Shown here one piece after another: positions 24,161-36,329 of a DNA stretch of 64,000 bases. Origin of the DNA: Dioscorea cayenensis subsp. rotundata (Eukaryota > Streptophyta > Magnoliopsida > Dioscoreales > Dioscoreaceae); NCBI RefSeq assembly GCF_009730915.1, contig NC_052479.1:1116001-1180000 (forward strand). The letters are read 5' to 3'. The first letter of the stretch is position 1, and every line of letters starts with the position of its first letter. Below the pieces are notes generated by a model. It made no database searches and had not been told where the DNA came from. It saw nothing but the letters and a program-made list of their open reading frames with translations. Both the position numbers and the translations under genes were made by a program.

Positions 24161-25247
24161 GAGAATTTTAAGGTCTAGCGCTCACACCCATAAGTTGGAC
24201 CATATCACCAAAACGTAAGACCCTACGGACGAGCTTATGGTCGCAGTGATCCAAAGTGAGGCTCACGATCCATCTTCCAGCCTCCCACGTGCCACGCTCT
24301 AAGCCCATAAGCAAAGGCGTAAGTGGTCAAGTATAAATATTCTCTAATACTATTTTCTATTCATTCTCATTGTGTACTCGTGAATTGTATTGTTGTTCTC
24401 TCATTAATGGAGAACTAATTTTGTAGTTGCTTGGGTGTAGATGAACTCTAGGGTTTGACCCCATCTAATACTAGTTGTGAAATCTTTATGCTTTTAATTG
24501 TTTTCTAATCGCATCCCCGTATTATTTGAATTCAATCACGTGTTATCATTATCTTGAATGATATCATGGCAAAAGTCCCCTAGTTTCAGCATGATGCTTG
24601 TGTGACGAGTCAAAAGCGCCTAGCATAGTATTGTCATACCATGATAGGGGATTGCGAGTAAACCTAAAAATATGATAATTTGAGTCGAGAGTCCTCCTCC
24701 TGGGACTCTCCCAAGTGAATTAGCAAGTAATTCCACTCTTTTCAATCATAGGAAATAGATTTTAGAAGGAATCATATTTCTATTCTGTAAGGGATCAGGG
24801 CAATCATTTTAGCAGAAGGGTTGTCTCACCTATTAAATTCTTGATAATTCACATTGAGATTTCTAGAGAGCACAATGCACTCATGGGGTGTTTGTATTAG
24901 CACCGCGTCTCGAGCCATCATCGCTCACCTTTGCAGGGTAGTATATTTTTAGGATTTCTGCCTGCTCAAATAGGATTGCTAACTAATACATTTTTATCCT
25001 CCACCTAGAGGGATTATATAACCCCGAGCATCCCATTTCTTGCTTATTTGATCGACTTTTACTGTGAGATTCTTGTTTTTGTTTTCGTTGTTTGTTCATA
25101 TTCACACATCACAACTTTCGTTAGGCTAGTTTTCAAAATTAGGACTAGTACTAGTATTTTCTATTTTCCCCTATGGATTGATACCCTACTCTTGTAGCAC
25201 ACTTTTTGACTACTTGATAAGCGTGATACGCTTGTGCCCCTATCAAA
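24161..25247 (+). mobile_element. Probable LTR-retrotransposon long terminal repeat fragment (Ty3/gypsy type)
   Basis: The stretch has a plant LTR layout: a TATA-like GTATAAATAT at about 24331-24340, a leader ending in GTGTACTCGTGAATTG, and a 3' end GATACGCTTGTGCCCCTATCA at about 25228-25247. The 3' end resembles LTR ends of Athila/Tat-like elements, which normally precede a primer-binding site. Here the following bases (AAGTTCCCTTG) show no such site and no gag or pol frame follows, so it is a solo or truncated LTR. The 5' edge is uncertain because of the gap and decay. Confidence 0.4.
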
Positions 25248-25640
25248 GTTCCCTTGAATATATGCTATGTGACATATTAACTTATAGTAAATAATGTGTT
25301 GTGTTTTGTAGGAATTCTCAAGCTATGGAAGCAAGAAAATTATCACTAAAAGAAGGTCTTGTTACATGTTATGGTAGTTATGGCATGTCAATTGTAAATT
25401 TGATTATGTTGATGATTGAATTATGCCAAGACTTGATAGATGAACATGGTTTATTTTGATGTTTATATTAATTATGCTATGTATGACTTGAATCTTTATG
25501 GATCATTACATGTTGTGATGGTTTATTTTATTATTATAATTTTAGGCTTATTTATATTGATGTTTGAGTTATATAAAAGAATTGATAGATGAACATGGAT
25601 ATTTTGATGTTTAAACCTAATTTTGTTGTTCCAGGATTGA

Positions 25641-25735
25641 AACTTGATGTGATCATCAAATTAGTTGTGTGTGTTTGGAAACTTGATGTGATCATCGAAT
25701 TAGTTGTGTGTGATTGGAAACTTGATGTGATCTTT
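25641..25735. repeat. 39-bp tandem repeat, about 2.4 copies
   Basis: AACTTGATGTGATC begins at 25641, 25680 and 25719, an exact 39-base period. The spacer contains AATTAGTTGTGTGTG. Confidence 0.85.
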
Positions 25736-27728
25736 GTTGATGGATGATGAATAGTTTATTAATTATGCTGCATAATGGTTTATTTATTGTGGACAGGTTG
25801 ACAAGAATGGTTTCGTGGATAAGGATATAAAATTATGGATATTTTGTATCTCAATATTTGTTTTGTTATTATTGTTAACTTGTTTGATGGGGCTTTTAAC
25901 GAGCTGGAACTCGAGTCTGAACTTAAGCCAAGTCTTATATGATTCTATATATAAGCCAAATTATTATTACTTTACTTAAAATGATCCCCGAGCTCAAATC
26001 ATGCTAAGTCGAGCCTGAATGATTCATTAAGAGAACTCTTCAAAATGACACTTTATTGAATATAAAAAATATTACTAGTGAAGCTCAAATTAAGCCTTGA
26101 ATCAAGCTCGATTGTAATAGTAATGAGCCGAGCTTAAACATAGCAATGCTTTGGCCCGGCTTGGCTCAAATTTTGTTTACGACCTTACTTGTCTTCTTGC
26201 ATGATTTTCTTTTATTTTAGAGTTATATTGGGCATTTTGTGCTTAATGTGTAGGTAAACGTGTTTTGGGACAGAAACCAAGTGATTTTTGAGCGGAACAA
26301 GCACAAAAGAACAATTCCAGAGAAAAGCATGCCACTCATCACGAGATTGTTTTAGATGTGTAGCAATAATCGAAAGGTGAAATTTGAAGAGCACAACAGA
26401 GCATGGTTCTCGTGCCCGTATCATACCGTGCCTCATTAAGCACGGCAGCCCTCCTTGCATGTAAACTCTGAGCTGCCAAACTTTCACGCAAAAATTAAGT
26501 CCTTTTATGGCGCACATCATCATCACACAGCATCATCATCAATTGAAGCGGTTAAACACACCAAACGCATACAACCATACACTAGCTTGTTATTCTGTGA
26601 AGTTTAAAACCCTCTAATAATCTAGGGTTTGTTTGCACTTTTAGCGAAAGCTTTCATCGATGGCTAGGTTTTGATCGTAGGCTATAGCCTATCAAGGATG
26701 AGTAGATGATGCGCGGTTCTCTCGGGTGAAAGATTAACAACATTGTCATCTAAAAACTGGAGAGTTTCTATTATCATCCAAATTTAGAAAAAGCTTTGAT
26801 GGAGTTTTCATAATGCTTTCTTCTTAATTTTGTCCTTTCATATTGGTTGTACTAAGATTCTCTATAACATGAGTAGCTAAACCTTCATTGGTACCTTATA
26901 ACCGTGAATCTTAAGATTTGTGCACTTTGATTTCTTGTTTATTATATTGGCTTTTGAGTTTTCTAGAGAATCTCCTAGTTGTCTTTACATGCTTGTAACT
27001 GCTAGTATGTAAATCCCCACTGCATCAGCTAGATTGACATGATTAGATTAGAAATTGATCATGTTAGGTCATGCGAATAGGTGGTAAAGGCATGATTGTA
27101 CACTCCAGAGATAGGGTGTGTATGGTGTCGAACTCTTACATTAAAGTTAAACAGCAACACAAAAAACTGGAACGAAGCACACATGTATTGCTGTGTATAC
27201 ATAAGGCATTCTGCCAAATAAGTTAAGTACATTTATATCTGTAAATTTTTTGAGTGTGCACATACATGACATATTTTTCCCCCATGATGCTGCCCTACCA
27301 AATTAATAAATTTTTAAGTAGCCATGTGTTATTATAATGACATGTATCTCTAATTTTTAATAAAACTCAAGTGAGGTTGCGGACTTGTCCGGCATCACAA
27401 AAGCGCAAGTGTGTGTATATAGAAATGATAATGAGAAGAAGGAAGCACTAGAAGATGGCTGCTTGGAAGGATTAAAAAGCAAGGATGGGCCAAAAAGATA
27501 GAGAGGTTCAAGAGTTAATGATTTGATGCAGCTCTTCAATTGGCGCTTGAATCATTAAACTTTGAACAAACTCAAAATAAAGGGTTTGGTTGTCACTGCC
27601 CCAATCACAAGAGTACTAAAATATTTCTTTCCAATGATACGGAAAGCCGAAAGTTTGACTAGTTCTCAATACATAATTAAAATAATATAATTAAAAGAAA
27701 TATATGGAGGTGATTTATTTAAACTATC

Positions 27729-27729
27729 A

Positions 27730-27768
<39 letters not shown>
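27729..27768. repeat. (AAT)n microsatellite
   Basis: About 13 uninterrupted AAT units. Confidence 0.95.
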
Positions 27769-27769
<1 letters not shown>

Positions 27770-28097
27770 CAAGTAAAAGAAAGGGATTGTTTTAAAGTAA
27801 AACATTCTAGAAGATTGCATGAATGAAAACAAAATGAATGAACATGCCCATGATCCCAACACTATCTCAAAAGGGCCCATAATGTTCATTCACGCCCAAA
27901 GACTAGTTCATGTCATGCAACTCCATTGTGCGCCCCATTTATACTCTCACATGTTTATCTTATGTTCATTGCTCCTATTCACCATTTCTTTTTTTCTTTT
28001 TCTTTTTTAAAAATCTAATAATCTATTAAATTAATGATCATTCATTAATGCATTAATGTATTCACACTATAAACTTCAATACATCAAGACCTTAAAA

Positions 28098-28099
<2 letters not shown>

Positions 28100-28138
<39 letters not shown>
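28100..28138. repeat. (ATT)n microsatellite
   Basis: About 13 uninterrupted ATT units, the reverse complement of the array 370 bases upstream. Confidence 0.95.
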
Positions 28139-28139
<1 letters not shown>

Positions 28140-28878
28140 GATATGTGAATAAATTAAATATGAACGTGCACTCTTAATATACCTGTATGTGAGTTGAGGT
28201 TTGAGTCAATCTTTTTCATAAGAAGCAAATATTAAGAGATCCAATGCCAATGATCAAGAGATCATTCGCAACTTATTATTATTTTTAAAGCATTTCTATA
28301 TCTTAATTTTATATTAAAAATAGCAATTATCGGTTATTTATTTTTTATTTTCTATTAAATGTGTTCGTTGTTGAATGATCTTTTTAATTATATGATTATT
28401 TTCTTGTAATTATTATGTTTATGAATAAAGAAATTAATGCACTTTAATATAAAAATAATATATATATATATATATATGTCAAAATATCATCTAGGGTGTT
28501 CACAGAAACGTCCTCAGATTTTAAAAAAAAAGCTAATGCGATAATCAAAATGAGAGATAGGAAAAGCATGGTTAATAAACAGTACCTAAACATTGTACTT
28601 CTCCCAAACGGGTTGTTAAGTTGCTCTTCTATTTTATTTTACCTTAAACTGTAGGTTTAGCGAAAATGAAATTGGACATATTTGATTTATTAGGTTCTCG
28701 TACAAATATGATTGCATGATTTAGATCAAAACATTATGAGTTTCACCCTATTTATAAGGACAATAATTCAAATGAAAAAAATTGTAAAGCATGATACAAT
28801 CTATTGGAGTTTAATCTAATAATTGAGAATCATCATCTCTAGCATTTTAGTCTAAGAACACGCGTAGAAGACACGTTC

Positions 28879-28909
<31 letters not shown>

Positions 28910-29511
28910 ATATTGAGGGAAGTAAAAGTATCCATACAAATTAATTAATGGGAAAAGTTGAGGTTGATAGTTCAAATGAAATGTTTGGCGGCATAGGTCA
29001 ACTTATAGCACATGAAAAAAGAATAAGTGGGGAAATTAGGGTTAGGTTTTGTCAATGCTCCAAATAATTAAGTCAACATGGAAAATAGTTGCACCACTAG
29101 GCCAATCTTATTGAGAATATATATATATATATATATATATTCACATGAAAAAAATGAGAAATAAAATAAAATAATAAAAAATGATCTTAATTTGATCTTC
29201 TCAATTAAATTGAACGTGTTTTCTTAAAAAACGAAGATAAATTATAAATTTATTAAAAAAACTCAAAATAATTAAAATTATAGAGATTTAGAAAAGCAGA
29301 GAATAAAAAAGTATGAAACTATCATTAAAAGGAAATTATTAAAAATATAAAAAAAAAGGCAATAAATAAAGATGACAATAAATATTTTTTTATTTATGAG
29401 TGGTTGATCTAATTTTACATTTACAATTATCAATCTCTTAAAACTTAAACTCATTAATTTTTTCTTCTTTTAATTATTGTTTAATGGCGTCGAGATTGGT
29501 AACAATGATGG

Positions 29512-29545
<34 letters not shown>

Positions 29546-30258
29546 ACAATAATGATTGTTTGATTAAATTTTAATTTTAATTTTTAAATCTAAGATTCAC
29601 ATTATTTCAATTTTTTGCTCCTATTTTATTTATTTTACGTAACTATAAGAGTTCAAAACAATAAATTGTATAAACCTACATTATAATTTCTATAACTATT
29701 ATACATCTAAATTGGTGATCTTGAGCTAGATATTTTGATTATATTTTAATTATAAGAATTTAAATGTAAAATATTATATTAAAAAAACAATTTAAATTTT
29801 AAATAGGGTTGTGAGAAAAAATTTTAATTTAAAAAAATTATAAGGACTAAAACGTAAAATATTATATAAAAAAACCATTATAAAATTTAAAAAGAGTTTA
29901 AAAAAATTAATTAAAAAAATTTCTAAAAGTTTAAGTAAAATTTCGTATAAAAACATTATAAATTAAAAGAAAAATTTAAATATAACCAAATGACAAAGTA
30001 AAAGATTATGAAAGTACATCGCTGGTATTTTTCACAGATTTTAAGAATTAATCTAAAAATACTTATTTTTGGTGATATAATTAAAAATACAATATTTAAA
30101 AACCGTTAACCGTCAATGGATGGTTCATTAAAAAAATCAATTTTAAAATTATAATAATATATATATATATATTATAATTAAATGCCAAGAAGAAAGGGTT
30201 TTTGAAAGGATTTTATACAAATACGTTCCACTAGTTCAGGGAAGAACCAGAGACGCCG

Positions 30259-30466
30259 GTCAAATGTTTGAAAGAATGCCCAAAAGAAGTTCATAAGCAA
30301 ACAAACACCTTTCACCAGAGCATCATATTATCACTATTGGAGCAAGTGTTTGTGAGATTATCTAATGAAAGAGTGTTCATTCATATACTAAGCAACAAGG
30401 AAGCAGTGTTCATTCATTTTTCGCCGATCAAGTGTTTGTGAGAATGCCTGAAAGAGGTTCATAGTT
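30259..30466 (+). repeat. Direct repeats in the PPR gene leader
   Basis: A phrase of about 36 bases (TCAA(A/G)TGTTTG...GAATGCC...AAAGA(A/G)GTTCATA) occurs at about 30259-30296 and 30428-30465. AGTGTTCATTCAT also occurs twice between them. They lie just upstream of the PPR start codon, probably in its leader. Confidence 0.7.
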
Positions 30467-30475
30467 GGTGAAATT

Positions 30476-32062
30476 GTGAATGCATACTACATGTTTGATG
30501 TTATGTTTAACAGAGTGTTGTTCGTAAGCAACCGACATGTTTACCGCAGGCTCTTGCTCGGTATTTTTGCGAGGAAACAATTCAGTTCAGTGTCGAAAGT
30601 TGGTGACTTTGCGAGGGAAGGTCTTGATGAGGCATTGAAGGTTTTGGATATTATGATGTCGAAAACTAGTGAAACAGTGAGAGATGACAGTAATTGCCAT
30701 CGTCGGCTCATACAGGGTTGCATGCAGGATCTTTTGGAAATCAGTCGGCAGAAATGCTCGGCAGATGTAAACAAGTCTATGTTCAGCAATTTTGAATCTG
30801 ATTTGGATCAAATTTCTCATCTGGGGATGAGTAATTCTCTCTTATTTCTTGAACTGCATAAAAGAGGAGTTCAGATGGATGATAGCCGTGTTTCGTGTAT
30901 TATGAGTTCATGTGGAAATGAATTGCCTCTTGATTTCGGAATACAACTTCATGCACTTTTGATAAAGCTCAGGTTTGATATGTCTGTTCATACGGCGAGC
31001 TCGTTAATCAGTCTGTATTCGAAGTGCGGGCAGCTACTGGATGCTTATCGAATTTTTGAACAAACGCCTGTGAAAAATGCGATCGCATGGACTGCTATAA
31101 TAGCTTCTTATGCTCAGCATTGCGAAACTGAAACATGCTTATCTTTGTTCATCCTCATGAGGCAATCTATGTTGAAGCCGAACGATTTTACATTTGCAAG
31201 TGTTCTCAGTGCATGTACAAGCACTGCATTGCTCGGGCTCGGAAGAAGTATTCACTGCTTGGAAATGCGAATGGGATTCGATAAATGTTTACATGTTGGA
31301 AATGCATTGATTTCTATGTATTCAAAATGTGGGAGTATCGAAGAAGCTCGTTGTGTTTTCGAGAAGATGTTGCACAAGGATTTGATCTCCTGGAACTCCA
31401 TGATTTTTGGATGCGCGCACAATGGTTTAGCTGAACAAGCTGTACATTTGCTGCAATGTATGGATGGAGAGAATGTTAAACCCGACGGCATCTCTTTTCT
31501 TGGTGTTCTTTCTTCGTGCCGTCATACAGGCCTTGTAGAGATCAGTCGTTGGTGCTTTAATTCAATACTCAAGCGTGGCATCAAACCAGGGTTAGATCAC
31601 TATGCATGCATTGTTGATCTTCTTGGACGTGCGGGATTCATTGAAGAGGCATTGGAGTTCATCAAGAGCATGCCAATGCCTCCGAATGCAGTTATTTGGG
31701 GCTCGCTTCTTTCGTCTTGCAGAGTTCATGGAAATGTTCAGATTGGAATTCAGGCTGCTGAGCACAGACTTGTACTAGAACCGGATTGTGCTGCCACTCA
31801 TATTCAGCTAGCAAAACTGTACGCCGGTATAGGGTGCTGGAATCAAGTAGCTAGAGTACGGAAACTGATGAAAGACAGAGGTCTCAAAACCATCCCTGGA
31901 CATAGTTGGATCGAAATTGGCAATGATGTATATCGGTTCAAAGCAGAAGATGGATCGAACAACAAGTTCAATGAAATCCTCAATGTATTGGATTGTTTAG
32001 GAGAACATATGAAGTTCTTGAAAACATCAATGTACAATTGGACTTTATTTACAAAAGAATGA
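30476..32062 (+). CDS. PLS-class pentatricopeptide repeat protein with E domain (At2g37320-like)
   Basis: RNA-binding PPR protein of 528 residues, probably for organelle RNA processing or C-to-U editing. It is intronless, as is usual for the family. The first 40 residues are rich in Arg, Ser, Phe and Leu, consistent with a mitochondrial or plastid transit peptide. PPR units follow from about residue 110 to 400, with classic signatures such as SSLISLYSKCGQLLDAYRIF, NAIAWTAIIASYAQ, NALISMYSKCGSIEEARCVF and DLISWNSMIFGCAHNG. The E region ends in HSWIEI. No DYW deaminase is present; the protein stops about 50 residues later in an unrelated tail. The start is uncertain: Met 30494 and Met 30503 would also leave a transit peptide. 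The stop lies 10 bases from the stop of the opposing BTB gene. Confidence 0.92.
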   Translation: MNAYYMFDVMFNRVLFVSNRHVYRRLLLGIFARKQFSSVSKVGDFAREGLDEALKVLDIMMSKTSETVRDDSNCHRRLIQGCMQDLLEISRQKCSADVNKSMFSNFESDLDQISHLGMSNSLLFLELHKRGVQMDDSRVSCIMSSCGNELPLDFGIQLHALLIKLRFDMSVHTASSLISLYSKCGQLLDAYRIFEQTPVKNAIAWTAIIASYAQHCETETCLSLFILMRQSMLKPNDFTFASVLSACTSTALLGLGRSIHCLEMRMGFDKCLHVGNALISMYSKCGSIEEARCVFEKMLHKDLISWNSMIFGCAHNGLAEQAVHLLQCMDGENVKPDGISFLGVLSSCRHTGLVEISRWCFNSILKRGIKPGLDHYACIVDLLGRAGFIEEALEFIKSMPMPPNAVIWGSLLSSCRVHGNVQIGIQAAEHRLVLEPDCAATHIQLAKLYAGIGCWNQVARVRKLMKDRGLKTIPGHSWIEIGNDVYRFKAEDGSNNKFNEILNVLDCLGEHMKFLKTSMYNWTLFTKE

Positions 32063-32072
32063 CTCTACAAAT

Positions 32073-34682
32073 TTACCTTGGAAAACTAGAGACGGTGATC
32101 TGCAATTGTGATTGTTCTTCATTATTGACAACATGCTGCTTGATAAAAGCTCTTTGCCACCAGACCTTAAGTGCCTTCTGAATGTTGGGACAGTCATCGC
32201 CTTTGTTCAAGAAAAGATCAAACCATCTCAACAAGATCGCTTCTTGTTGCGCCATTGACAGAGTGAGGATAGTTTCACTTAGTCCATCCTCTACCATTTT
32301 GTGGTTGAACGCCCGGTCGGTTCTTCTCAACCAAAAGTAGTCTTCATAGAGAGGTTCGAGCCATGTTTGCAATAGCGAATGCTTTACATCTCCAGACACT
32401 AAGACCTGCCCATGCCCGAGCGCAACACAAAGCCGAGCAGTAATACTACTGATCCCAAACCGATACCTAGGCGGGGTCTTCGAGTGCGTGCTAGCAAGTT
32501 CCTTCTGATCAGCCCACAGAGTAACAAAATTATCAGCCATTTTCCTGCTTATGAGTATCTCGACAAGCCACAGCATGTTATCGGCTGCTCGGGCTATCTC
32601 GCCCATGAGAACCCCTCGATCTCTCTGGCGCTCATCACAGTTTTTAGCATCTGACAGACAAAGCCGTAGCGAACTCAGGCACTTGCGGCAGAGATCATAA
32701 AGCGTATTCGAAGAAACATCAAACTGTTCAATGTTGTCTCCGATCAATGCAGCTAACAAAGATTTCATCTCTTGCCGAGCTTTCTCATTCTTTGCTTGCA
32801 GTACACCAGACAAAAGTCGTAGAAGAACGTCATCAGTCCTCATAGAATTAGTCGGCTCCATGTAGATTCTCTGCAGAACCAATGTTTCCCGATCCTGAAG
32901 ATGAAATGATCTGAGGACTGATACAATCGTCCCCGCCTCATCTTCTGACCATGGAGCAGCTTCCAGGAAGTCGAGACACGAGTTGACTCCAGCGTCAAAC
33001 GTGATAGCTAGACATACCTATACAGATATCAAAAGAATACACTGAATTTAATCTGCATTTTTTTGTTGAGTTCATGTACTTCTAACTCAATTCAGAGACA
33101 ATGAACCTCAAAAACTCTGTTTTACATCCAAAAAATGATTCTCAAGAACAGTGTTTGTTCAATTATCCTCAAAATTCAAAACGAAAGAACTCCAAGAACT
33201 CTCCCTAATCTCTAATTACTTTTGATTGAATCCATAGGAAAAAAACACATCAAGATCAATTTTCCATCACATTCAAAGACAATGAACTTCAAAAACTCTG
33301 TTTTACATCCAAAAAATGAATCTCAAACCAGAGTTTATTCAATTATCCTCAAAATTCAAAGAACACATCAAAACAATTGATTTAATCACTAATCACTTGT
33401 GATTCATTTCATAGTGAAAAGAACACACACAAACACACACACATCAAGATCAATCTTTTTATTTTTTTTCTTTGAATTTGAATCTCAATATCAGTGTTTG
33501 TTCAATTATCCTCAAAATTCAAAGCCAAAGAACTTAAGAACTCTCCTTAATCTCTAATTACATTTGATTGAATTCATAAAAAGAAAACACATGAAGGTCA
33601 ATTATAAACTTCAAGAACTCTGTTTTACATCCAAAAATGATTATCAAGATCAGTGTTTGTTCAATAATCCTCAAAATTTAAAATGAAAGATCTCCAAGAA
33701 CTCTCCCTAATCTGTAATTACTTTTGATTGAATCCATAGAAAAAAACACATCAAGATCAATATTCCATCAAATTCAAAGACAATGAACTTCAAAAACTCT
33801 GTTTTACATCCAAAAATGAATCTCAAACCAGTTATTATTCAATTATCCTCAAAATTCAAAGAACACATCAAAACAATTGATTTAATCACTAATCACTTGT
33901 GATTCAATTCACCGAAGGAAATAAAACACATCAACAGCAATCTTATATATATATATATATATATAAAATTCAAAGACAATGAACTTCAAGAACTCTGTTT
34001 GCCATCCAAAAATGATTCTCAAAACAAGTGTTTGTTCACTAATCCTCAAAATTCAAACCCAAAAAGAAAGAGAAAAAAAAAATCCAAGAACTAAATGATT
34101 GGTTTATAGAATCGAAGAAATTCAAGCAAGTACCTTTAGGAATTCAAGAACCCTAGAGACCTCCTCGCCAATGAGCCTCTTCTTGAGATCATGGCAATAC
34201 ATCATGGCCAGAACCTCAAGGTAGACCTCCACATCGTCACAGTCAAAGATCGATACAGTGACCCAAGCCCCAATGCCGCTGCCACTGAGCTTCTCCTCGA
34301 AGAACCGGCTCCGGTCGATGAGAACCCGGCGGTGAGCTTTAATCGAGATACTGAGCCCCTCCCGCGAGGTAATGGAGAGGTTGACATCTCCGGGGCCGCA
34401 GGCTGAGGTCACCTCCGCCGTGAGGCGGGAGATCAGGGAGCGGAGGCGGTGGGCATTGCCGGAGACCGGAAGAGGCAGAGGAGAAGGAGGAGGTGGACGG
34501 GAGAGGGAGTCCTCTTTTGAGATCATCTCGAAGAGAGTGCTCGGTTTGGGGGACGATGGGGTGGTAGTGGTGGAGGGTGGAGGAGAGTAGGTTGGGGAGA
34601 GGAAGCCGTTCTTGATCATGGCGGAGATCTCGCCGGATTGAAGGCCTTTCTCGGCGACGGCGGCGGGAGACGTTGCCGACAT
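32073..34682 (-). CDS. BTB/POZ domain protein (At1g63850-like)
   Basis: Probable substrate adaptor of a CUL3 ubiquitin ligase. Exons 34682-34134 and 33017-32073 give 497 residues. The N-terminus is Ser/Pro-rich (PPPSTTTTPSSP and PPPPSPLPLP), followed by the BTB fold at about residues 95-190 (GDVNLSITSREGLSISIKAH, RVLIDRSRFFEEKLSGSG, VEVYLEVLAMMYC). The second exon holds the C-terminal helical region (DAGVNSCLDFLEAAPWSEDE, GEIARAADNMLWLVEILISR, MAQQEAILLRWFDLFL). This order matches the plant BTB family typified by At1g63850 and At3g05675, without an NPH3 domain. The single intron (33018-34133) is filled by a tandem repeat. ATG 34682 is in a GC-rich context and is the first in frame. Confidence 0.9.
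33111..34060 (-). repeat. Higher-order tandem repeat filling the BTB intron
   Basis: Two related units, both starting near CTCTGTTTTACATCCAAAAA and containing TTCAATTATCCTCAAAATTC, alternate. TTTACATCC of the first unit lies at 33121 and 33624, and that of the second at 33302 and 33803, so the higher-order period is about 502 bases. There are two copies and a partial third (from about 33978). The units differ internally: one carries GAACTCTCCCTAATCTCTAA, the other AATCACTTGTGATTC. Confidence 0.88.
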
Positions 34683-36329
34683 CGGAGCTCAGTGACCAAA
34701 ATGACGACGACGATGAGAGTTTTGTTTTTTACTGTCTTTAAATTATTTATATATATATATATAAAGGAATTTTTTTGTTGAAAAATTAGGAAATTTATTT
34801 AGAAATTTTTATTTAATTAATGTTTTTTTTTAATTATCACCGAAGTTGGGCAGTAAATCAGAGGGAGGTTTAGACTTTACTTGCAACGAGTGTGATTGAG
34901 ATTTAAAAATTAAAAAAAAAATTATATAAATTGATCTGTCGATAATAATAATATTTATGTAATTAAGTAATTTTAAAATATTTATTTATTTTTTTAAATA
35001 TGATGGAATATTATTATTTAAAAAAAACTGAAAACCATGTTCTGTTTATTTTTATTTTGTTATTTTTTTAATGAATATAGGTAAATGAAAATGAAAGAAT
35101 TTTTTTATTTTTTTATAACAAATATTTATTTTTTTAATTTATTAATTAATACCTAATATTATGAATTTTTAATGAGGTTGGACTAATTGGCTCAAGTTGA
35201 AATATTTTGCTTGGCATATATATATATATAGGATTCGTAATTTAGAGACATTCACAATAACTATTATTTATAATTATTATAAACAGTATTAAACACATTC
35301 TATAATATTTATAAATAGTAAAATATGTATAATATTTATATAAATAAACAACGATGTTTTTTTTTATAACTGTGATTAAATATTTTTAAAGAATAGTAAT
35401 ATAGGGAAGTAATTAGATTAACTATATATATATATATATATATATATAACAGGAATGAAAGTAAGGTGAGCAGTTTGGTGATAATAAGTTATTGGACCCA
35501 AGGGAATAGATACAGTGTCAGAATCAGACAGGCAGGTGGGACCTGAAAGACTGAATCTGAAAAAAAAAGTGAAATAAATGACAAGATTAATAATTCCAAT
35601 AGATAATTCCAATCTTCTCAAAATTTCTATTCTTTGTTCCCCCACAAAAAATCATAAAAAAGAAAGTAACTTCCATTTTTTTTTATTTTTAAATTGTCAT
35701 TATCTTTATATAAAAAAATTATCATTTTATTTATATAAATATATAAATAAAACAATAGCTTCTTGTTAGAGTGCAATGTGGCAAAACATAGACTTGCAAA
35801 CTTAAGCTAGTGAATTATCCTGAATTTTTTTTGAGGACTTTAAAAAAACATTACTTTGCCATCAAATTAAGAAAGACACATAATAAAACTCATTCAATAA
35901 GAGACTAAAAAACAATGCAACAGTCAAACCATGAAAGCAAAGAAGTTGAGACAAAATGAACTCTGAGAAAAAGACTAGTTAACAAGAGAATCCAATGCTA
36001 CAGGACACAGCTGTGTCAATGAAGATTGAGATCAATGAATGCCAAGCTTATCTTTGACTAAAGAAGCAGATAGTGAACAATCAGAATACGAAGTTGCACA
36101 AAAATCTGGCTCTTTTAATCTTTCAACAAACCACAAAATAAATAAATCAATTCATATCATATTTACAGCAAACAAAAAAGATGAGAAACTTTCAAACAGA
36201 AATGTATATGAAGGAAGCAGAACTAAAGAGAACACAAAATTCGGTCCCGAAAGCGGGTAAAGTCACTCGCTCTCTTTAGTGAGATTGGAGAGGTCACTGT
36301 GAGCTTCCTGACTGGTTTTCGTATGTGTT
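34683..36329. other. Spacer between the BTB and kinase genes
   Basis: AT-rich. TA runs occur near 34748-34763, 35216-35230 and 35424-35448. The first 100-200 bases should hold the BTB promoter and the last 300 the kinase 3'UTR. No further gene is seen. Confidence 0.5.

Larger units (their letters stand above)
25248..30250. other. Gene-poor AT-rich region
   Basis: No gene could be supported. A frame on the minus strand at 26526-26212 has no recognisable domain. The region holds many simple repeats: TA runs near 28459-28477, 28880-28905, 29119-29140, 29513-29539 and 30160-30175, besides the AAT and ATT arrays listed separately. Decayed transposons are likely, but no ends were found. Confidence 0.5.

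Noticed and set aside
26212-26526. 104-residue minus-strand frame
   Set aside because: No recognisable domain, no neighbouring exons with matching splice sites, and codon use like random AT-rich DNA.
33111-34060. CRISPR-like repeat array
   Set aside because: Units are long, diverged and adjoining without unique spacers, inside a plant intron.
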